DNA from: an uncultured Clostridia bacterium
GTDB taxonomy: Bacteria; Bacillota; Clostridia; Christensenellales; Borkfalkiaceae
Assembly: GCA_944376335.1 (NCBI GenBank)
Contig: CALWCH010000001.1
Coordinates: 62,001-126,000 of the forward strand
Direction: 5' to 3'
Length of the DNA: 64,000 bases
This document shows positions 8,861-16,767 of this stretch, piece after piece. The first letter of the stretch is position 1, and each line of letters opens with the position of its first letter. Made by a program: the position numbers and the translations under genes. The notes below the pieces were generated by a model that saw only the letters and a list, made by a program, of their open reading frames with translations, was not told the DNA's origin and did not search any database.

Positions 8861-9333
8861 CAAGGCGCTGCGTGTTTGCGGGGACGTTCGACCCCTTCAC
8901 GATCGGGCATTTCGACACGGTGAAAAAGTGCCTCGCCCTCTTCGACGAGGTGCTCGTCTGCATTGCGGAAAACAAGCGCAAGCAGTGCATGTTTACGCTC
9001 GAAGAGCGCCTTCAAATGGTGAAAGAGACCTATAAAGACGAGCCCCGCGTGCGCGTTTTATCGTGGGACGGCGTCATCGTCGATTTATTAAAAAAGGAGA
9101 ACACCCCCTTCTATGTGCGCGGCCTGAGAAACACCGTCGACTTTGAATACGAAAACGCCGACTTCTATGCAAGCCGCGATTTAGATAAGGATATGGTAAC
9201 GCTCTATCTCCCCTCTGAGAAGGAGCACCTGCATGTGAGCTCCACGTTAGTCAAAAACTGCATTGCCTTCGGGAAGCCTTTCAAGCAATATGTTCCCGCG
9301 GCGGTGTATACCTATATTACCAAAAGAGGATAA
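8857..9333 (+). CDS. coaD: Phosphopantetheine adenylyltransferase
   Basis: Penultimate step of coenzyme A synthesis (4'-phosphopantetheine + ATP to dephospho-CoA). 158 aa from ATG 8857 (MTRRCVFAGTFDPF). The nucleotidyltransferase signatures are GTFDPFTIGHFD (the T/HxGH motif) and SSTLVKN (the ISSTxxR-like motif, with Lys replacing Arg). A longer in-frame extension to 8695 lies inside rsmD and is rejected. GGGAGGAAGGC precedes the start. Confidence 0.95.
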   Translation: MTRRCVFAGTFDPFTIGHFDTVKKCLALFDEVLVCIAENKRKQCMFTLEERLQMVKETYKDEPRVRVLSWDGVIVDLLKKENTPFYVRGLRNTVDFEYENADFYASRDLDKDMVTLYLPSEKEHLHVSSTLVKNCIAFGKPFKQYVPAAVYTYITKRG

Positions 9334-9336
9334 ACT

Positions 9337-10365
9337 ATGTTTGTAAAGCAGGCACACATTCCTTCGCCCGAACAGCTCGCGGAGGAACTCCCCCTAACCA
9401 AAGAGCTCGCCGCCGTCAAGAAGGAGCGCGACAAGCTCACGATGGACGTCATCGCAGGGCGCACCGACAAGCTCCTTCTCATCATCGGCCCCTGCTCCGC
9501 GCACGAGAGCGCACCCGTCCTCGAATATGTGAGAAGGCTGGGCAAGCTCAACGAGCGCGTCAAAGACAAGCTCGTGCTCGTTCCCCGCATCTACACCAAC
9601 AAGCCGCGCACCAAGGGCGTGGGCTATAAGGGCATGTTCTCCCAGCCCGACCCCGAAAATAAGGAGGACATCGTCCGCGGCATCCGCACCATCCGCGAGC
9701 TGCACTTAAAGTCCATCGCAGAGTCGGGGCTCTCCGCCGCCGACGAGATGCTCTATCCCGAGAACTACCCCTTTTTCGAGGACCTCTTAACGTACATCGC
9801 CGTGGGGGCGCGCTCGAGCGAAAATCAGATGCACCGCTTAGTTTCGAGCGGCATTGACCTTCCTGTCGGCATCAAGAACCCGATGGGCGGCTCCATTCCC
9901 GTTCTGCTCAACTCCATCTTCGCGGCGCAGAGCCCGCAGATCTTCAAATACGGCAACTATCAGGTGGCAACGGGCGGCAACGAATACGCCCACGGCGTGC
10001 TCCGCGGCATGGTCGACTCCTACGGCAACGACATCCCCAACTTCCATTACGAGACGGTCATGCGCGTCTTCGAGGGCTATCAGCGCTCGCAGGGCGAGCT
10101 CAAAAACCCCGCCGTCGTCATCGACGCTAACCACTCCAATTCGGGCAAGCAGTTCCGTCAGCAGATCCGCATCGTCGAGGAAGTCATGCAGAACCGCCTC
10201 TACGACAGCGACTTCAAAAAGATCGTCAAGGGATTTATGATCGAGAGCTTCCTCGTCGAGGGCAATCAGAAGCACGACATCGTGTTCGGCCAGTCCATCA
10301 CCGACCCCTGCCTCGGCTGGGAGGACACCGAGCGGCTCGTCCTCGACATCGCGGAGAAGGCATGA
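9337..10365 (+). CDS. 3-deoxy-7-phosphoheptulonate synthase (DAHP synthase, class I)
   Basis: First step of the shikimate pathway, condensing PEP and erythrose-4-phosphate. The 342-aa product is of the AroF/G/H type: LIIGPCSAHES near residue 50, VPRIYTNKPRTKGVGYKG, VGIKNPMGGS and the metal-binding DANHSNSGKQ. The start lies 3 bp after coaD and its end overlaps pheA by 4 bp. Pairing with prephenate dehydratase suggests supply for phenylalanine. No leader peptide or T-box was seen in front. Which amino acid inhibits the enzyme cannot be told from sequence. Confidence 0.93.
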   Translation: MFVKQAHIPSPEQLAEELPLTKELAAVKKERDKLTMDVIAGRTDKLLLIIGPCSAHESAPVLEYVRRLGKLNERVKDKLVLVPRIYTNKPRTKGVGYKGMFSQPDPENKEDIVRGIRTIRELHLKSIAESGLSAADEMLYPENYPFFEDLLTYIAVGARSSENQMHRLVSSGIDLPVGIKNPMGGSIPVLLNSIFAAQSPQIFKYGNYQVATGGNEYAHGVLRGMVDSYGNDIPNFHYETVMRVFEGYQRSQGELKNPAVVIDANHSNSGKQFRQQIRIVEEVMQNRLYDSDFKKIVKGFMIESFLVEGNQKHDIVFGQSITDPCLGWEDTERLVLDIAEKA

Positions 10366-11165
10366 GCGCGCGGTATAGCTGTCTCGGCCCCAAGGGGAGC
10401 TATTCCGAGCTCGCCGCCCTGCGCTTTTCCAAGGGGGAGGGGGAAGTTGTCCTCTGCCCCGACTTTTATGCCGCCCTTGCGGCGCTCGAAGGGGGAGAAG
10501 TTGACTTCGCCGTCCTGCCCATCGAAAATTCCATTCAGGGCGGCGTGCTGAAGAATCTTGATTTGCTCGAAAAGCCCGGCGCGCCCTTTGCAGTCGAAGA
10601 GCTTGTCCTTTCCATCGACCACCGCCTCGCCACCCTCGAGGGCGTCGAATATTCCCAGATCGAGCGTATCTATTCGCACGAGCAGGCCATCGGCCAGTGC
10701 GCCGAGTACCTTCACGCGCATTTCCCCAAAGCCAAACTTCTATACACCCGTTCGACGGCAGAGAGTCTCGAAAAATTGAACGCTCATTCTGCGGGCATCG
10801 TCGGTGCGCACGTCAAAAAGGCGGGCGTTACATTGTCGGGTGAAAACATCGCCGACGAAAAGCGCAACTTCACCCGCTTTTTAAAGCTTGTAAGGAGAGA
10901 CGAGGCGCATCCCGCAGAAAGCAAAAAAATTTTCTTCTGCGCCGTCTGCAAGCACCGCCCGGGGAGCCTTTACGACCTTTTGGGCGCGTTTGCAAGTTCG
11001 GGCATCAATCTCACCCGCATCGAGAGCCGCCCCATCCGCGACGTGTTCGGCGAATACCGCTTCTTCATTGAGATCGAGGGCGACATCCGCGAACCCGCCA
11101 TTCAGGAGGCCGTGGGGGCAGCCAAGGCGCGCTGCAGCCAGTTTCAGGTCATCGGCGCGTACTAA
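10362..11165 (+). CDS. pheA: Prephenate dehydratase with ACT domain
   Basis: Converts prephenate to phenylpyruvate for phenylalanine. 267 aa. The catalytic domain shows LGPKGSYSELAALRF, the PIENSIQGG loop and the RNFTRF motif (the usual T-R-F signature). The C-terminal ACT regulatory domain has PGSLYDLLGAFASSGINL followed by ESRP, the phenylalanine-binding signature, so feedback inhibition is expected. No chorismate mutase domain is fused. Start overlaps the DAHP synthase stop (ATGA). Last gene of the run; the next gene is convergent. Confidence 0.95.
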   Translation: MSARYSCLGPKGSYSELAALRFSKGEGEVVLCPDFYAALAALEGGEVDFAVLPIENSIQGGVLKNLDLLEKPGAPFAVEELVLSIDHRLATLEGVEYSQIERIYSHEQAIGQCAEYLHAHFPKAKLLYTRSTAESLEKLNAHSAGIVGAHVKKAGVTLSGENIADEKRNFTRFLKLVRRDEAHPAESKKIFFCAVCKHRPGSLYDLLGAFASSGINLTRIESRPIRDVFGEYRFFIEIEGDIREPAIQEAVGAAKARCSQFQVIGAY

Positions 11166-11172
11166 AAGCGCT

Positions 11173-12099
11173 CTAAAACAGGGCATACGCAAGGGGCAGG
11201 CAAATGGCAAACGCCAGCGCCCCGTGCAGCAATTTTACGAAGAGAAAGGGGAGGGGCTTGACGCCCGCGCCCGTCAGAAAGGAGAGCTGCTGGGAATTGA
11301 CGCACAGCCCGCCGAAGCTCACTTCCGCGCAAGAAATCGCAAGCGAAAGCGGCGTTCCCGCCTTCGAGAGGGCATTTACGCCCGCCGTCACCTCCAAGAG
11401 CCCCTGAAGCGTTCCCTCTAAAAGGGGCGGAAGGGGCGGGAGAAAGGAGAAGAGCATCTCCTTCAGGCAGAAAAAGAGCGCGATGAGCGCCCCGATCGAA
11501 AGCAGCGACTGCACGGTACCTGCAAGCAGCTCTAAAAAGGGCTGCCTGTCCTTGGAAGGGGGCAGGGCATTGCCGCGCGGGGCATATCCTTTCAGCCGCG
11601 GCAGAAGAAAGGAGACGGTTCCCACCGCCGCAAGGTGCGAAAGAAGGATGAGAAGCCCCGCCTTTGCGCTCCCGAACATCCCCGCCGCCGCGCCGAGGCA
11701 GAAGCTCGGCCCCGAGGTCGAGGCAAGGCAGGCCGCATAAAACGCCTCTTCCCGCCCCAGCTTTCCGCTTTTTGCAAGCTCAAAAACCGCTCTCGCCCCC
11801 GCAGGATAGCCCGAAAGGAGCGATAAAAGCAGGGCGCCCGCGCCCGCTCCCGAGACGCGATAGAGCGCCCCGAAAGGCTTTGAAAGCCTTCTTGCAAGCG
11901 CAGAAAAGGCGGGGGAGTTGATCAGCAGCGACAAAACAACAAAGAGCGGCAGAGCCGTCGGCACGATGCAAGAAAGCCACAGCATGAGGCCGCATAGTAC
12001 GCTCTCCCCATAGCGGGCGGGCGCTGAGAGAAAGACCGCCGCAAAGCCCAAGAGCAATAAAAAGAGGGCGGCGGACGAGAGTTTTTTTGAGAGGGGCAT
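11173..12099 (-). CDS. YlbJ-like sporulation integral membrane protein
   Basis: 308-aa polytopic membrane protein with about eight hydrophobic segments. It resembles the nucleoside-recognition/Gate-domain family that includes the sporulation protein YlbJ: SGYPAGARAVFELAKSGKLG and STSGPSFCLGAAAGMFG are its conserved loops. Gene context is spore-like (yunB, amidase and murG downstream). No Shine-Dalgarno is seen before ATG 12099. A possible sigma-E -35 (GCATAAA, minus strand 12133-12127) with 14-bp spacing to a poor -10 (CGTAGGGT, 12112-12105) lies 5 nt before the ATG, which is weak. In Bacillus ylbJ is a sigma-E gene needed for heat-resistant spores. Confidence 0.72.
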   Translation of the reverse strand: MPLSKKLSSAALFLLLLGFAAVFLSAPARYGESVLCGLMLWLSCIVPTALPLFVVLSLLINSPAFSALARRLSKPFGALYRVSGAGAGALLLSLLSGYPAGARAVFELAKSGKLGREEAFYAACLASTSGPSFCLGAAAGMFGSAKAGLLILLSHLAAVGTVSFLLPRLKGYAPRGNALPPSKDRQPFLELLAGTVQSLLSIGALIALFFCLKEMLFSFLPPLPPLLEGTLQGLLEVTAGVNALSKAGTPLSLAISCAEVSFGGLCVNSQQLSFLTGAGVKPLPFLFVKLLHGALAFAICLPLAYALF

Positions 12100-12129
12100 A
12101 CGCTACCCTACGCCCCGCAGGAGGAATTT

Positions 12130-12972
12130 ATGCAAAAAACATTGGGGCTCGCCCTCGGTTCGGGCGGGGCGCGCGGCATCGCGCATATCGGATTTTTGCA
12201 GGCGCTCGAGGAAGCGGACATCCGCCCCGACTATGTTTCGGGCTGTTCGATGGGCTCCATCGTGGGCGCCTGCTACTGCGCGGGCGTTCCGCTTGCGACG
12301 CTCAAAGAGGTCGCGCTTTCTTTGAAGCTCTCTAAGATCGCCACGCTCAACATCAATCCCATCCGCTCCAACGGTCTCTTGCGCTTCGACAAAGCGCGGA
12401 AAATTCTCGAGGAATACCTCGGCGGCTTGACCTTTCAGGACCTCAAAATTCCCTTCTTGTGCATCGCCGTCGACCTCAAAGAGGGCAAGGTCATTGAACT
12501 TAAAGAGGGGAACGTCATCGATGCGATCCTTGCCTCCAGCACCATCCCGGGGGCATTCACGCCCTCCGTCATCGAGGGGCGGACGCTCGTCGACGGCGGC
12601 ATTTTGGAGCGCGTGCCCACCAAGGAAGTCCGCGATATGGGCGCGGACGTCATCGTCGCCGTCGACGTCCTCGGAGACCTCATGCAGAAGGAGGCCGCGC
12701 CCAACCTCGTGGAGACACTTCTCCGCTGTATCGACATCATGGACACCCGCTTAACGCAGCGTAAGAAGCGCTCCCGCGCCCGCTATATCGATTTATGGTT
12801 AGAACCCGAGCTCGGCGCGATGGACCAATATCAGGTGAAGAACCTCGGCTTTGCGTGCGAGAAGGGCTACGAGCTGGGCTTAAAGCACCGCGATGAGATC
12901 AAGGCGCTCCTTTCGGGCGAGAAGGAGCAGCGCAAGCACGCCCTCGCCTCGCACGGAGAGGGGCAGGCATGA
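12130..12972 (+). CDS. Patatin-like phospholipase family protein
   Basis: Serine acyl hydrolase of the patatin/RssA type, 280 aa, cytoplasmic. It shows the oxyanion-hole stretch GSGGARGIAHIGFL, the nucleophile elbow GCSMGS (GxSxG) and the catalytic aspartate in LVDGGILERVP. ATG 12130 follows AGGAGG with 6-bp spacing. Its stop overlaps rarA by 4 bp, so the two are coupled. Substrate unknown; a membrane-lipid esterase role is family-level inference. Confidence 0.9.
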   Translation: MQKTLGLALGSGGARGIAHIGFLQALEEADIRPDYVSGCSMGSIVGACYCAGVPLATLKEVALSLKLSKIATLNINPIRSNGLLRFDKARKILEEYLGGLTFQDLKIPFLCIAVDLKEGKVIELKEGNVIDAILASSTIPGAFTPSVIEGRTLVDGGILERVPTKEVRDMGADVIVAVDVLGDLMQKEAAPNLVETLLRCIDIMDTRLTQRKKRSRARYIDLWLEPELGAMDQYQVKNLGFACEKGYELGLKHRDEIKALLSGEKEQRKHALASHGEGQA

Positions 12973-14276
12973 CCGACCTCTTCGACTTCAACGACCACGA
13001 GGAAAAGGCAAAGCCGCTCGCAGAGCGCATGCGCCCTTCCACCTTCAAGGACTTTGTGGGGCAGGAGAAGCTGGTTGCAGAGGGCTCTCTTTTGCGCCGC
13101 GCCATCGTCTTAGACCGTTTGGGCAGCTGCATCTTCTGGGGGCCGCCCGGATGCGGCAAGACGACGCTCGCGAACGTCATCGCCGCGCAGATGAACGGGG
13201 AATTTGTGCGCCTCAACGCCGTCACGGCAGGCGTCGCCGATGTGCGGAACGCCGTCGACAGGGCCAAACAGACGCTGCGCGCCTTCGGCCGCCGCACCTA
13301 TCTTTTGCTTGACGAGTGCCACCGCTTCAACAAGGCGCAGCTCGACAGTCTGCTTCCTTCCGTCGAGCAGGGGCTCATCACCTTCATCGGTTCGACGACG
13401 GAGAACCCGTATGCGTCCATGACGCCTGCCATCGTCTCCCGCTGCCGCGTCTTTGAATTCGAGCCCCTCCATGACGAGGACATTCTGAAAGCCCTCCGCC
13501 GCGCCCTCAAGGATCAGCGGAAGGGCCTCGGCAGCTATCTTGCCGAGGTGGACGAAGACGCTCTTTTGCACATGGCACGCACCGCTGCGGGCGATCTGCG
13601 CGCCGCCTACAACGCGCTCGAGCTCGCCGTCCTCACCACCCCGCAGGACGAAGAGGGGCACATTCACGTCACCCTTCAGGACGCCGAAAATTCCACGGGC
13701 AAGCGCTCCCTCGCCTTCAATGAGGACGAGTATTACGACATCATTTCCGCCTTCTGCAAGTCATTGAGGGGGAGCGATGCAAACGCCGCCGTCTACTATG
13801 CGATGCGCCTTGTCGAGGGTGGCTGCGACCCTCGTCTCATCCTGCGCCGCACGGTGGTGCACGCCGCCGAGGACGTGGGGATGGCCGACCCCAACGCCCT
13901 CACCGTCGCGGTGAGCGCACTCACGGCATTCGAAAAGCTCGGCGCGCCCGAAGGGCTCCTGCCCCTCACCGAGGCGGTCATCTACGTCGCGGAAGCGCCC
14001 AAGAGCCAGTCCGCAAAGGTCGCAATGTTTGCGGCGCAGAAGGACGTAAAGACCGCTCCCCTCGGCGCGGTGCCGCCCTATTTGCGCGATAATTCGTATG
14101 GCGATGCAAAGCGCAAGGCGGCGAGCAAAGATTACTTATATCCGCACGACTTCGGCGGTTGGGTCAGGCAGCAGTATTTGCCCGACCCCGTCAAGGACCG
14201 CGTCTACTATACGCCGACCGACAACGGCTATGAAAGGGAAGTCAAACGTATCCGCAAAGAAAAGGGAATGGAATAA
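12969..14276 (+). CDS. rarA: Replication-associated recombination protein A (AAA ATPase)
   Basis: RarA/MgsA-type clamp-loader-like ATPase acting at stalled forks. 435 aa. It has Walker A GPPGCGKTTLANVIAA (about residues 58-73), Walker B LLLDECHRF, sensor 1 FIGSTTENPY and the C-terminal tetramerisation region with PLTEAVIYVA and the KAASKDYLYPHDFGGW signature. Walker B reads DECH where DEIH is commoner. Overlaps the patatin gene by 4 bp. Ends 8 bp before a 16-bp GC palindrome and converges on the amidase gene. Confidence 0.94.
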   Translation: MTDLFDFNDHEEKAKPLAERMRPSTFKDFVGQEKLVAEGSLLRRAIVLDRLGSCIFWGPPGCGKTTLANVIAAQMNGEFVRLNAVTAGVADVRNAVDRAKQTLRAFGRRTYLLLDECHRFNKAQLDSLLPSVEQGLITFIGSTTENPYASMTPAIVSRCRVFEFEPLHDEDILKALRRALKDQRKGLGSYLAEVDEDALLHMARTAAGDLRAAYNALELAVLTTPQDEEGHIHVTLQDAENSTGKRSLAFNEDEYYDIISAFCKSLRGSDANAAVYYAMRLVEGGCDPRLILRRTVVHAAEDVGMADPNALTVAVSALTAFEKLGAPEGLLPLTEAVIYVAEAPKSQSAKVAMFAAQKDVKTAPLGAVPPYLRDNSYGDAKRKAASKDYLYPHDFGGWVRQQYLPDPVKDRVYYTPTDNGYEREVKRIRKEKGME

Positions 14277-14283
14277 AGTTTTT

Positions 14284-14325
14284 GGCGCGGCGGGCGCACC
14301 CCAAAAGGAGTGCGCCCGCCGCGCC
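14284..14325. terminator. 16-bp GC palindrome between convergent genes
   Basis: Perfect inverted repeat GGCGCGGCGGGCGCAC / GTGCGCCCGCCGCGCC with a 10-nt loop. It lies between rarA (+) and the amidase (-). Neither strand has a T-tract after the stem, so it is a strong hairpin but not a textbook intrinsic terminator. Confidence 0.6.
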
Positions 14326-14335
14326 GCTCTGCGCC

Positions 14336-14845
14336 TTATGTAGTTTCTGCGGGCACGAGTTCTCGCACGCCCAAGATGTGGATGCCCCGCACCTTCGCCG
14401 CATCATAGGAAGAGAGCGGGCGGTTGTAGGCGTCGTAGGAGTGCGCCGCCACGAGAATTTCGCCGTTCTTGAACCCAACGACGACGGGCGTATGATACCA
14501 ATCTCCCGTCGCGCGGCCGAGCTGCACGAAATCGCCCCGCTCCAGCTTGTCGAGGGGCACTTCCTCGGCATACGGGCCCTCGCCCTCATTGTTTACGAGG
14601 AAGTTGTAAAAGAATTCCACGCCCGTCCACGAGGGCGTGCGGTCGTTTAAGGAGCGGTAGTACCACCCGAAGGTGGGGGTAAAGTTCATCACCCCCGCCC
14701 CCGCATAGAGGACTTGCGAGGCGTAGTTGGTGCAGTCTCCGCCGATGCGGGTAAAGTCGTAGTAGTCGGGGTTTCTGCCGAACGCCCAGCGGCGGGCGTA
14801 TGCGACCGCCTTCTCGCGGTCATATTGCTTTTCTATAAGTTCCAT
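14336..14845 (-). CDS. Putative amidase-domain protein (Amidase_6 type)
   Basis: 169-aa protein of the clostridial putative amidase family with a papain-like fold. The family opening EKQYDREKAVAYARRWA begins at residue 5, so ATG 14845 is the right start, although the frame stays open upstream. The catalytic cysteine is in GGDCTNYASQVLYAG; histidines occur in WYHTPVV and AAHSYDAYNRPLSSY. No signal peptide is visible, so it would act inside the cell, for example in the mother cell or forespore. A CATACAAT box lies 5 nt before the ATG, divergent from and mirroring the yunB promoter, suggesting sporulation control. Substrate unknown. Confidence 0.83.
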   Translation of the reverse strand: MELIEKQYDREKAVAYARRWAFGRNPDYYDFTRIGGDCTNYASQVLYAGAGVMNFTPTFGWYYRSLNDRTPSWTGVEFFYNFLVNNEGEGPYAEEVPLDKLERGDFVQLGRATGDWYHTPVVVGFKNGEILVAAHSYDAYNRPLSSYDAAKVRGIHILGVRELVPAETT

Positions 14846-14848
14846 GCT

Positions 14849-14932
14849 CCATTGTATGCAGAAGTTTGCGCGAACGTGCCGAACTTTGCCCGCATCTGCC
14901 GTACTATCCGCGCCCGCGCCCTCATACAATGG
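14849..14932. promoter_or_regulatory. Mirror-image divergent sigma-E-like promoters
   Basis: CCATTGTATG (14849-14858) and CATACAATGG (14923-14932) form a perfect 10-bp inverted repeat 64 bp apart. Each reads outward as CATACAAT, an exact match to the Bacillus sigma-E -10 consensus CATACAnT. One faces the amidase, the other yunB. Partial -35 candidates (GCACGTT at 14-bp spacing; GTACTAT at 15-bp) match 5 of 7 positions; no TTGACA is present. Each box ends 5 nt before its start codon. Confidence 0.6.
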
Positions 14933-14935
14933 CGT

Positions 14936-15586
14936 GTGAAACGCTATCAGACTCCCCGCACCAAGTGGCGGCGGCGCATCGTTTGGGCGGTCATCCTTCT
15001 CGCGCCCCTCATTCTCATCCTGGTGCTCTTTTTCAGTGCGGCGGATATCCTTCGTTCGGTTTCCGAGGCATCGCTGAGAGCCGACGCCGCCTCTTCCCTG
15101 CACGAGGCGATCGAAGTCACCCTCTCCGAAGGGCTCGGGTATTCCGACCTCGTCACCGTGCATACGAACGCCGCGGGAGACATCACCGCGCTCACCGCCG
15201 ACAGTCAGCGCATCAACGCCATCGCCCGCGACGCGGCCTACCTTGCCCAAATGGGCTTCATGCGGCGCGCGGAAGGGGGCGTCGAGGTGCCGCTCGGGGC
15301 TTTTTCGGGCATCGAGGCGCTCTCGGGCTTCGGCCCGCCCGTCACCTTCAAGCTGCTCCCCGTGGGCGCGGCGCGCGCTTCTTTCCGCTCCGAATTTTCC
15401 TCCGCGGGCATCAATCAGACCCGCCACGCCATCTATCTGGAGCTCACATTGAGCATCACCGTCGTGCTCCCCGCGGGCACGAGCGAATTTGAAGAGCGCG
15501 CCGAGGTGCTGCTCTCCGAGAGTGTGCTTTCGGGCAAAGTGCCCGAATTTCTGCTCTTTTCCGACCTCTTCGGCGGCATTTCGTAA
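14936..15586 (+). CDS. yunB: Sporulation protein YunB
   Basis: 216 aa from GTG 14936. A basic N-terminus (VKRYQTPRTKWRRR) is followed by one transmembrane helix (about residues 15-37), then a YunB-type domain: SLRADAASSLHEAI, TVHTNAAGDITALTADSQRINAIARDAA, the VPLG motif and the GINQTRHAIYLELTLSITVVLP segment. In Bacillus yunB is a sigma-E gene needed for full spore formation. GTG is preferred over upstream starts because the segment before it overlaps the divergent promoter and amidase. No Shine-Dalgarno; the -10-like box ends 5 nt upstream. Confidence 0.82.
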   Translation: MKRYQTPRTKWRRRIVWAVILLAPLILILVLFFSAADILRSVSEASLRADAASSLHEAIEVTLSEGLGYSDLVTVHTNAAGDITALTADSQRINAIARDAAYLAQMGFMRRAEGGVEVPLGAFSGIEALSGFGPPVTFKLLPVGAARASFRSEFSSAGINQTRHAIYLELTLSITVVLPAGTSEFEERAEVLLSESVLSGKVPEFLLFSDLFGGIS

Positions 15587-15592
15587 AAGCTG

Positions 15593-15625
15593 GGGGCGGC
15601 CGCGGCGATTCGCCGCGGCCGCCCC
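15593..15625. terminator. 15-bp GC palindrome between yunB and murG
   Basis: GGGGCGGCCGCGGCG / CGCCGCGGCCGCCCC with an ATT loop lies between two convergent stops, 6 bp after yunB and 4 bp before the murG stop. No T-tract on either strand. Confidence 0.6.
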
Positions 15626-15629
15626 GCTC

Positions 15630-16664
15630 CTATCGCAGCATCCCTTCGATCAGCGCCGCAATTTCCCCCGCGCCGTTCTTTATGGGGGAGGCGGCGAGCC
15701 TTTCCTTCAGCGCCTCATCTCTTTGGAGCGCAAAGAGCGCTTCGGGGAGGGCGGCAAGGTCACGTTCCGAAAGCACATGGGCAAGCCCCCGCCCTTGAAA
15801 ATAGCGGGCGTTCTCTATTTGGTCGCCCCGCGTTGCCCGCTCGAGCGGCACGAAGAGGGTGGGCTTTTTTAAGGCGATCGCCTCAAACGCCGTTCCCGCC
15901 CCCGCGCGGCAGAGCACATAGTCCGCCGCCGCATAGGCGTCCTTCATCTCGGGCTCATATGCGCAAACGGCATACCCGCGCGCCCGCTGCACGCTTCCCG
16001 CATTGCCCCGCCCCACAAGATGTAAAATGTCAAACTTTTCCAACAGCACATCAAGCTGCGCTTTCACCGCCTCGTTGAGCGTGCGGCTGCCGCTCCCTCC
16101 GCCGAGGACGAGAAGGACGGGCTTCCCCCCAAAAAAGCCATATTTCTTCCGCGCCGAAGCGCGCTCTCCCGAAAACAGCTCGCCTCTTATGGGCGGGCCG
16201 ACGAATTTTCCGTTTGCAAACCTTCCCGCCGTTTCTTCAAAGGAGGTGAGCACATATTTGCACTTGCTCCCTGCAAGCCGCGTCACGAGCCCGGGCGAGA
16301 GGTCGCTCTCGTGCGTGAGGGCGGGAATGTGCAGCCGCACCGCCGCGTAAAGATAGGGAAGGCTCGCATATCCGCCCTTGGAAAAGACGAGGCAGGGCTG
16401 TAATTTTTCAAGCAGGGCGCGCGCCTCCTTGTTTGCCCGTACCATGCGAAGGGGCAGCGTGAGGTTTTTGGGCGCAAACGAGCGCACGAGCTTGGGGCAG
16501 TCGATGCCGAAAAAGGGCACGCCGAATGTACGCACGAGCCCTTCCTCGATGCCCCCTCGGCTTCCCGCGTAAGTAAGTTCATACTTTCCTTTGAGTTCCT
16601 GCATGATGGCGAGGTTGGGAACGACGTGCCCCGCGCTCCCCCCGCCGCAAAAGAGGAGTTTCAT
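15630..16664 (-). CDS. murG: MurG-type N-acetylglucosaminyltransferase (lipid II synthesis), stand-alone
   Basis: Adds GlcNAc to lipid I at the inner face of the membrane. 344 aa from ATG 16664 (MKLLFCGGGSAGHVVPNLAI). It has the N-terminal glycine loop GGGSAGHVVP, the second G-loop LGGGSGSRTLNEAV and the donor-site segment CRAGAGTAFEAIALKKPTLFVPL followed by GDQIENARYF. It lies outside a dcw cluster and next to yunB. No Shine-Dalgarno precedes the ATG (CTTAAG only). A CATATACT box ends 6 nt upstream, so this copy may serve spore cortex synthesis; whether another murG exists elsewhere cannot be seen. Confidence 0.9.
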   Translation of the reverse strand: MKLLFCGGGSAGHVVPNLAIMQELKGKYELTYAGSRGGIEEGLVRTFGVPFFGIDCPKLVRSFAPKNLTLPLRMVRANKEARALLEKLQPCLVFSKGGYASLPYLYAAVRLHIPALTHESDLSPGLVTRLAGSKCKYVLTSFEETAGRFANGKFVGPPIRGELFSGERASARKKYGFFGGKPVLLVLGGGSGSRTLNEAVKAQLDVLLEKFDILHLVGRGNAGSVQRARGYAVCAYEPEMKDAYAAADYVLCRAGAGTAFEAIALKKPTLFVPLERATRGDQIENARYFQGRGLAHVLSERDLAALPEALFALQRDEALKERLAASPIKNGAGEIAALIEGMLR

Positions 16665-16670
16665 CTTAAG

Positions 16671-16678
16671 AGTATATG
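16671..16678 (-). promoter_or_regulatory. Sigma-E-like -10 box of murG
   Basis: CATATACT on the minus strand matches 7 of 8 positions of CATACAnT and ends 6 nt before the murG ATG. No TTGACA-like hexamer stands 17 bp upstream; GCAAACT at 13-bp spacing is a partial sigma-E -35. Confidence 0.4.
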
Positions 16679-16723
16679 CAGCCTGCGGCAGAGTTTGCGC
16701 CCGCCGCATTTTTTGCAGAAGAG

Positions 16724-16762
16724 CGGGGGCGCGCCGCGGCTTCAAGCCGCGGCGCGCCCCCG
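16724..16762. terminator. 17-bp GC palindrome between the WYL regulator and murG
   Basis: Arms of 17 bp (CGGGGGCGCGCCGCGGC and its complement) with a TTCAA loop. It lies 5 bp past the WYL regulator stop and would separate it from murG on the same strand. No T-tract. Confidence 0.6.
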
Positions 16763-16767
16763 AAAAA

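Noticed and set aside
14846..15427. N-terminal extension of the amidase frame to 15427
   Set aside because: It runs antisense through yunB and across the divergent promoter; family homology begins at ATG 14845.
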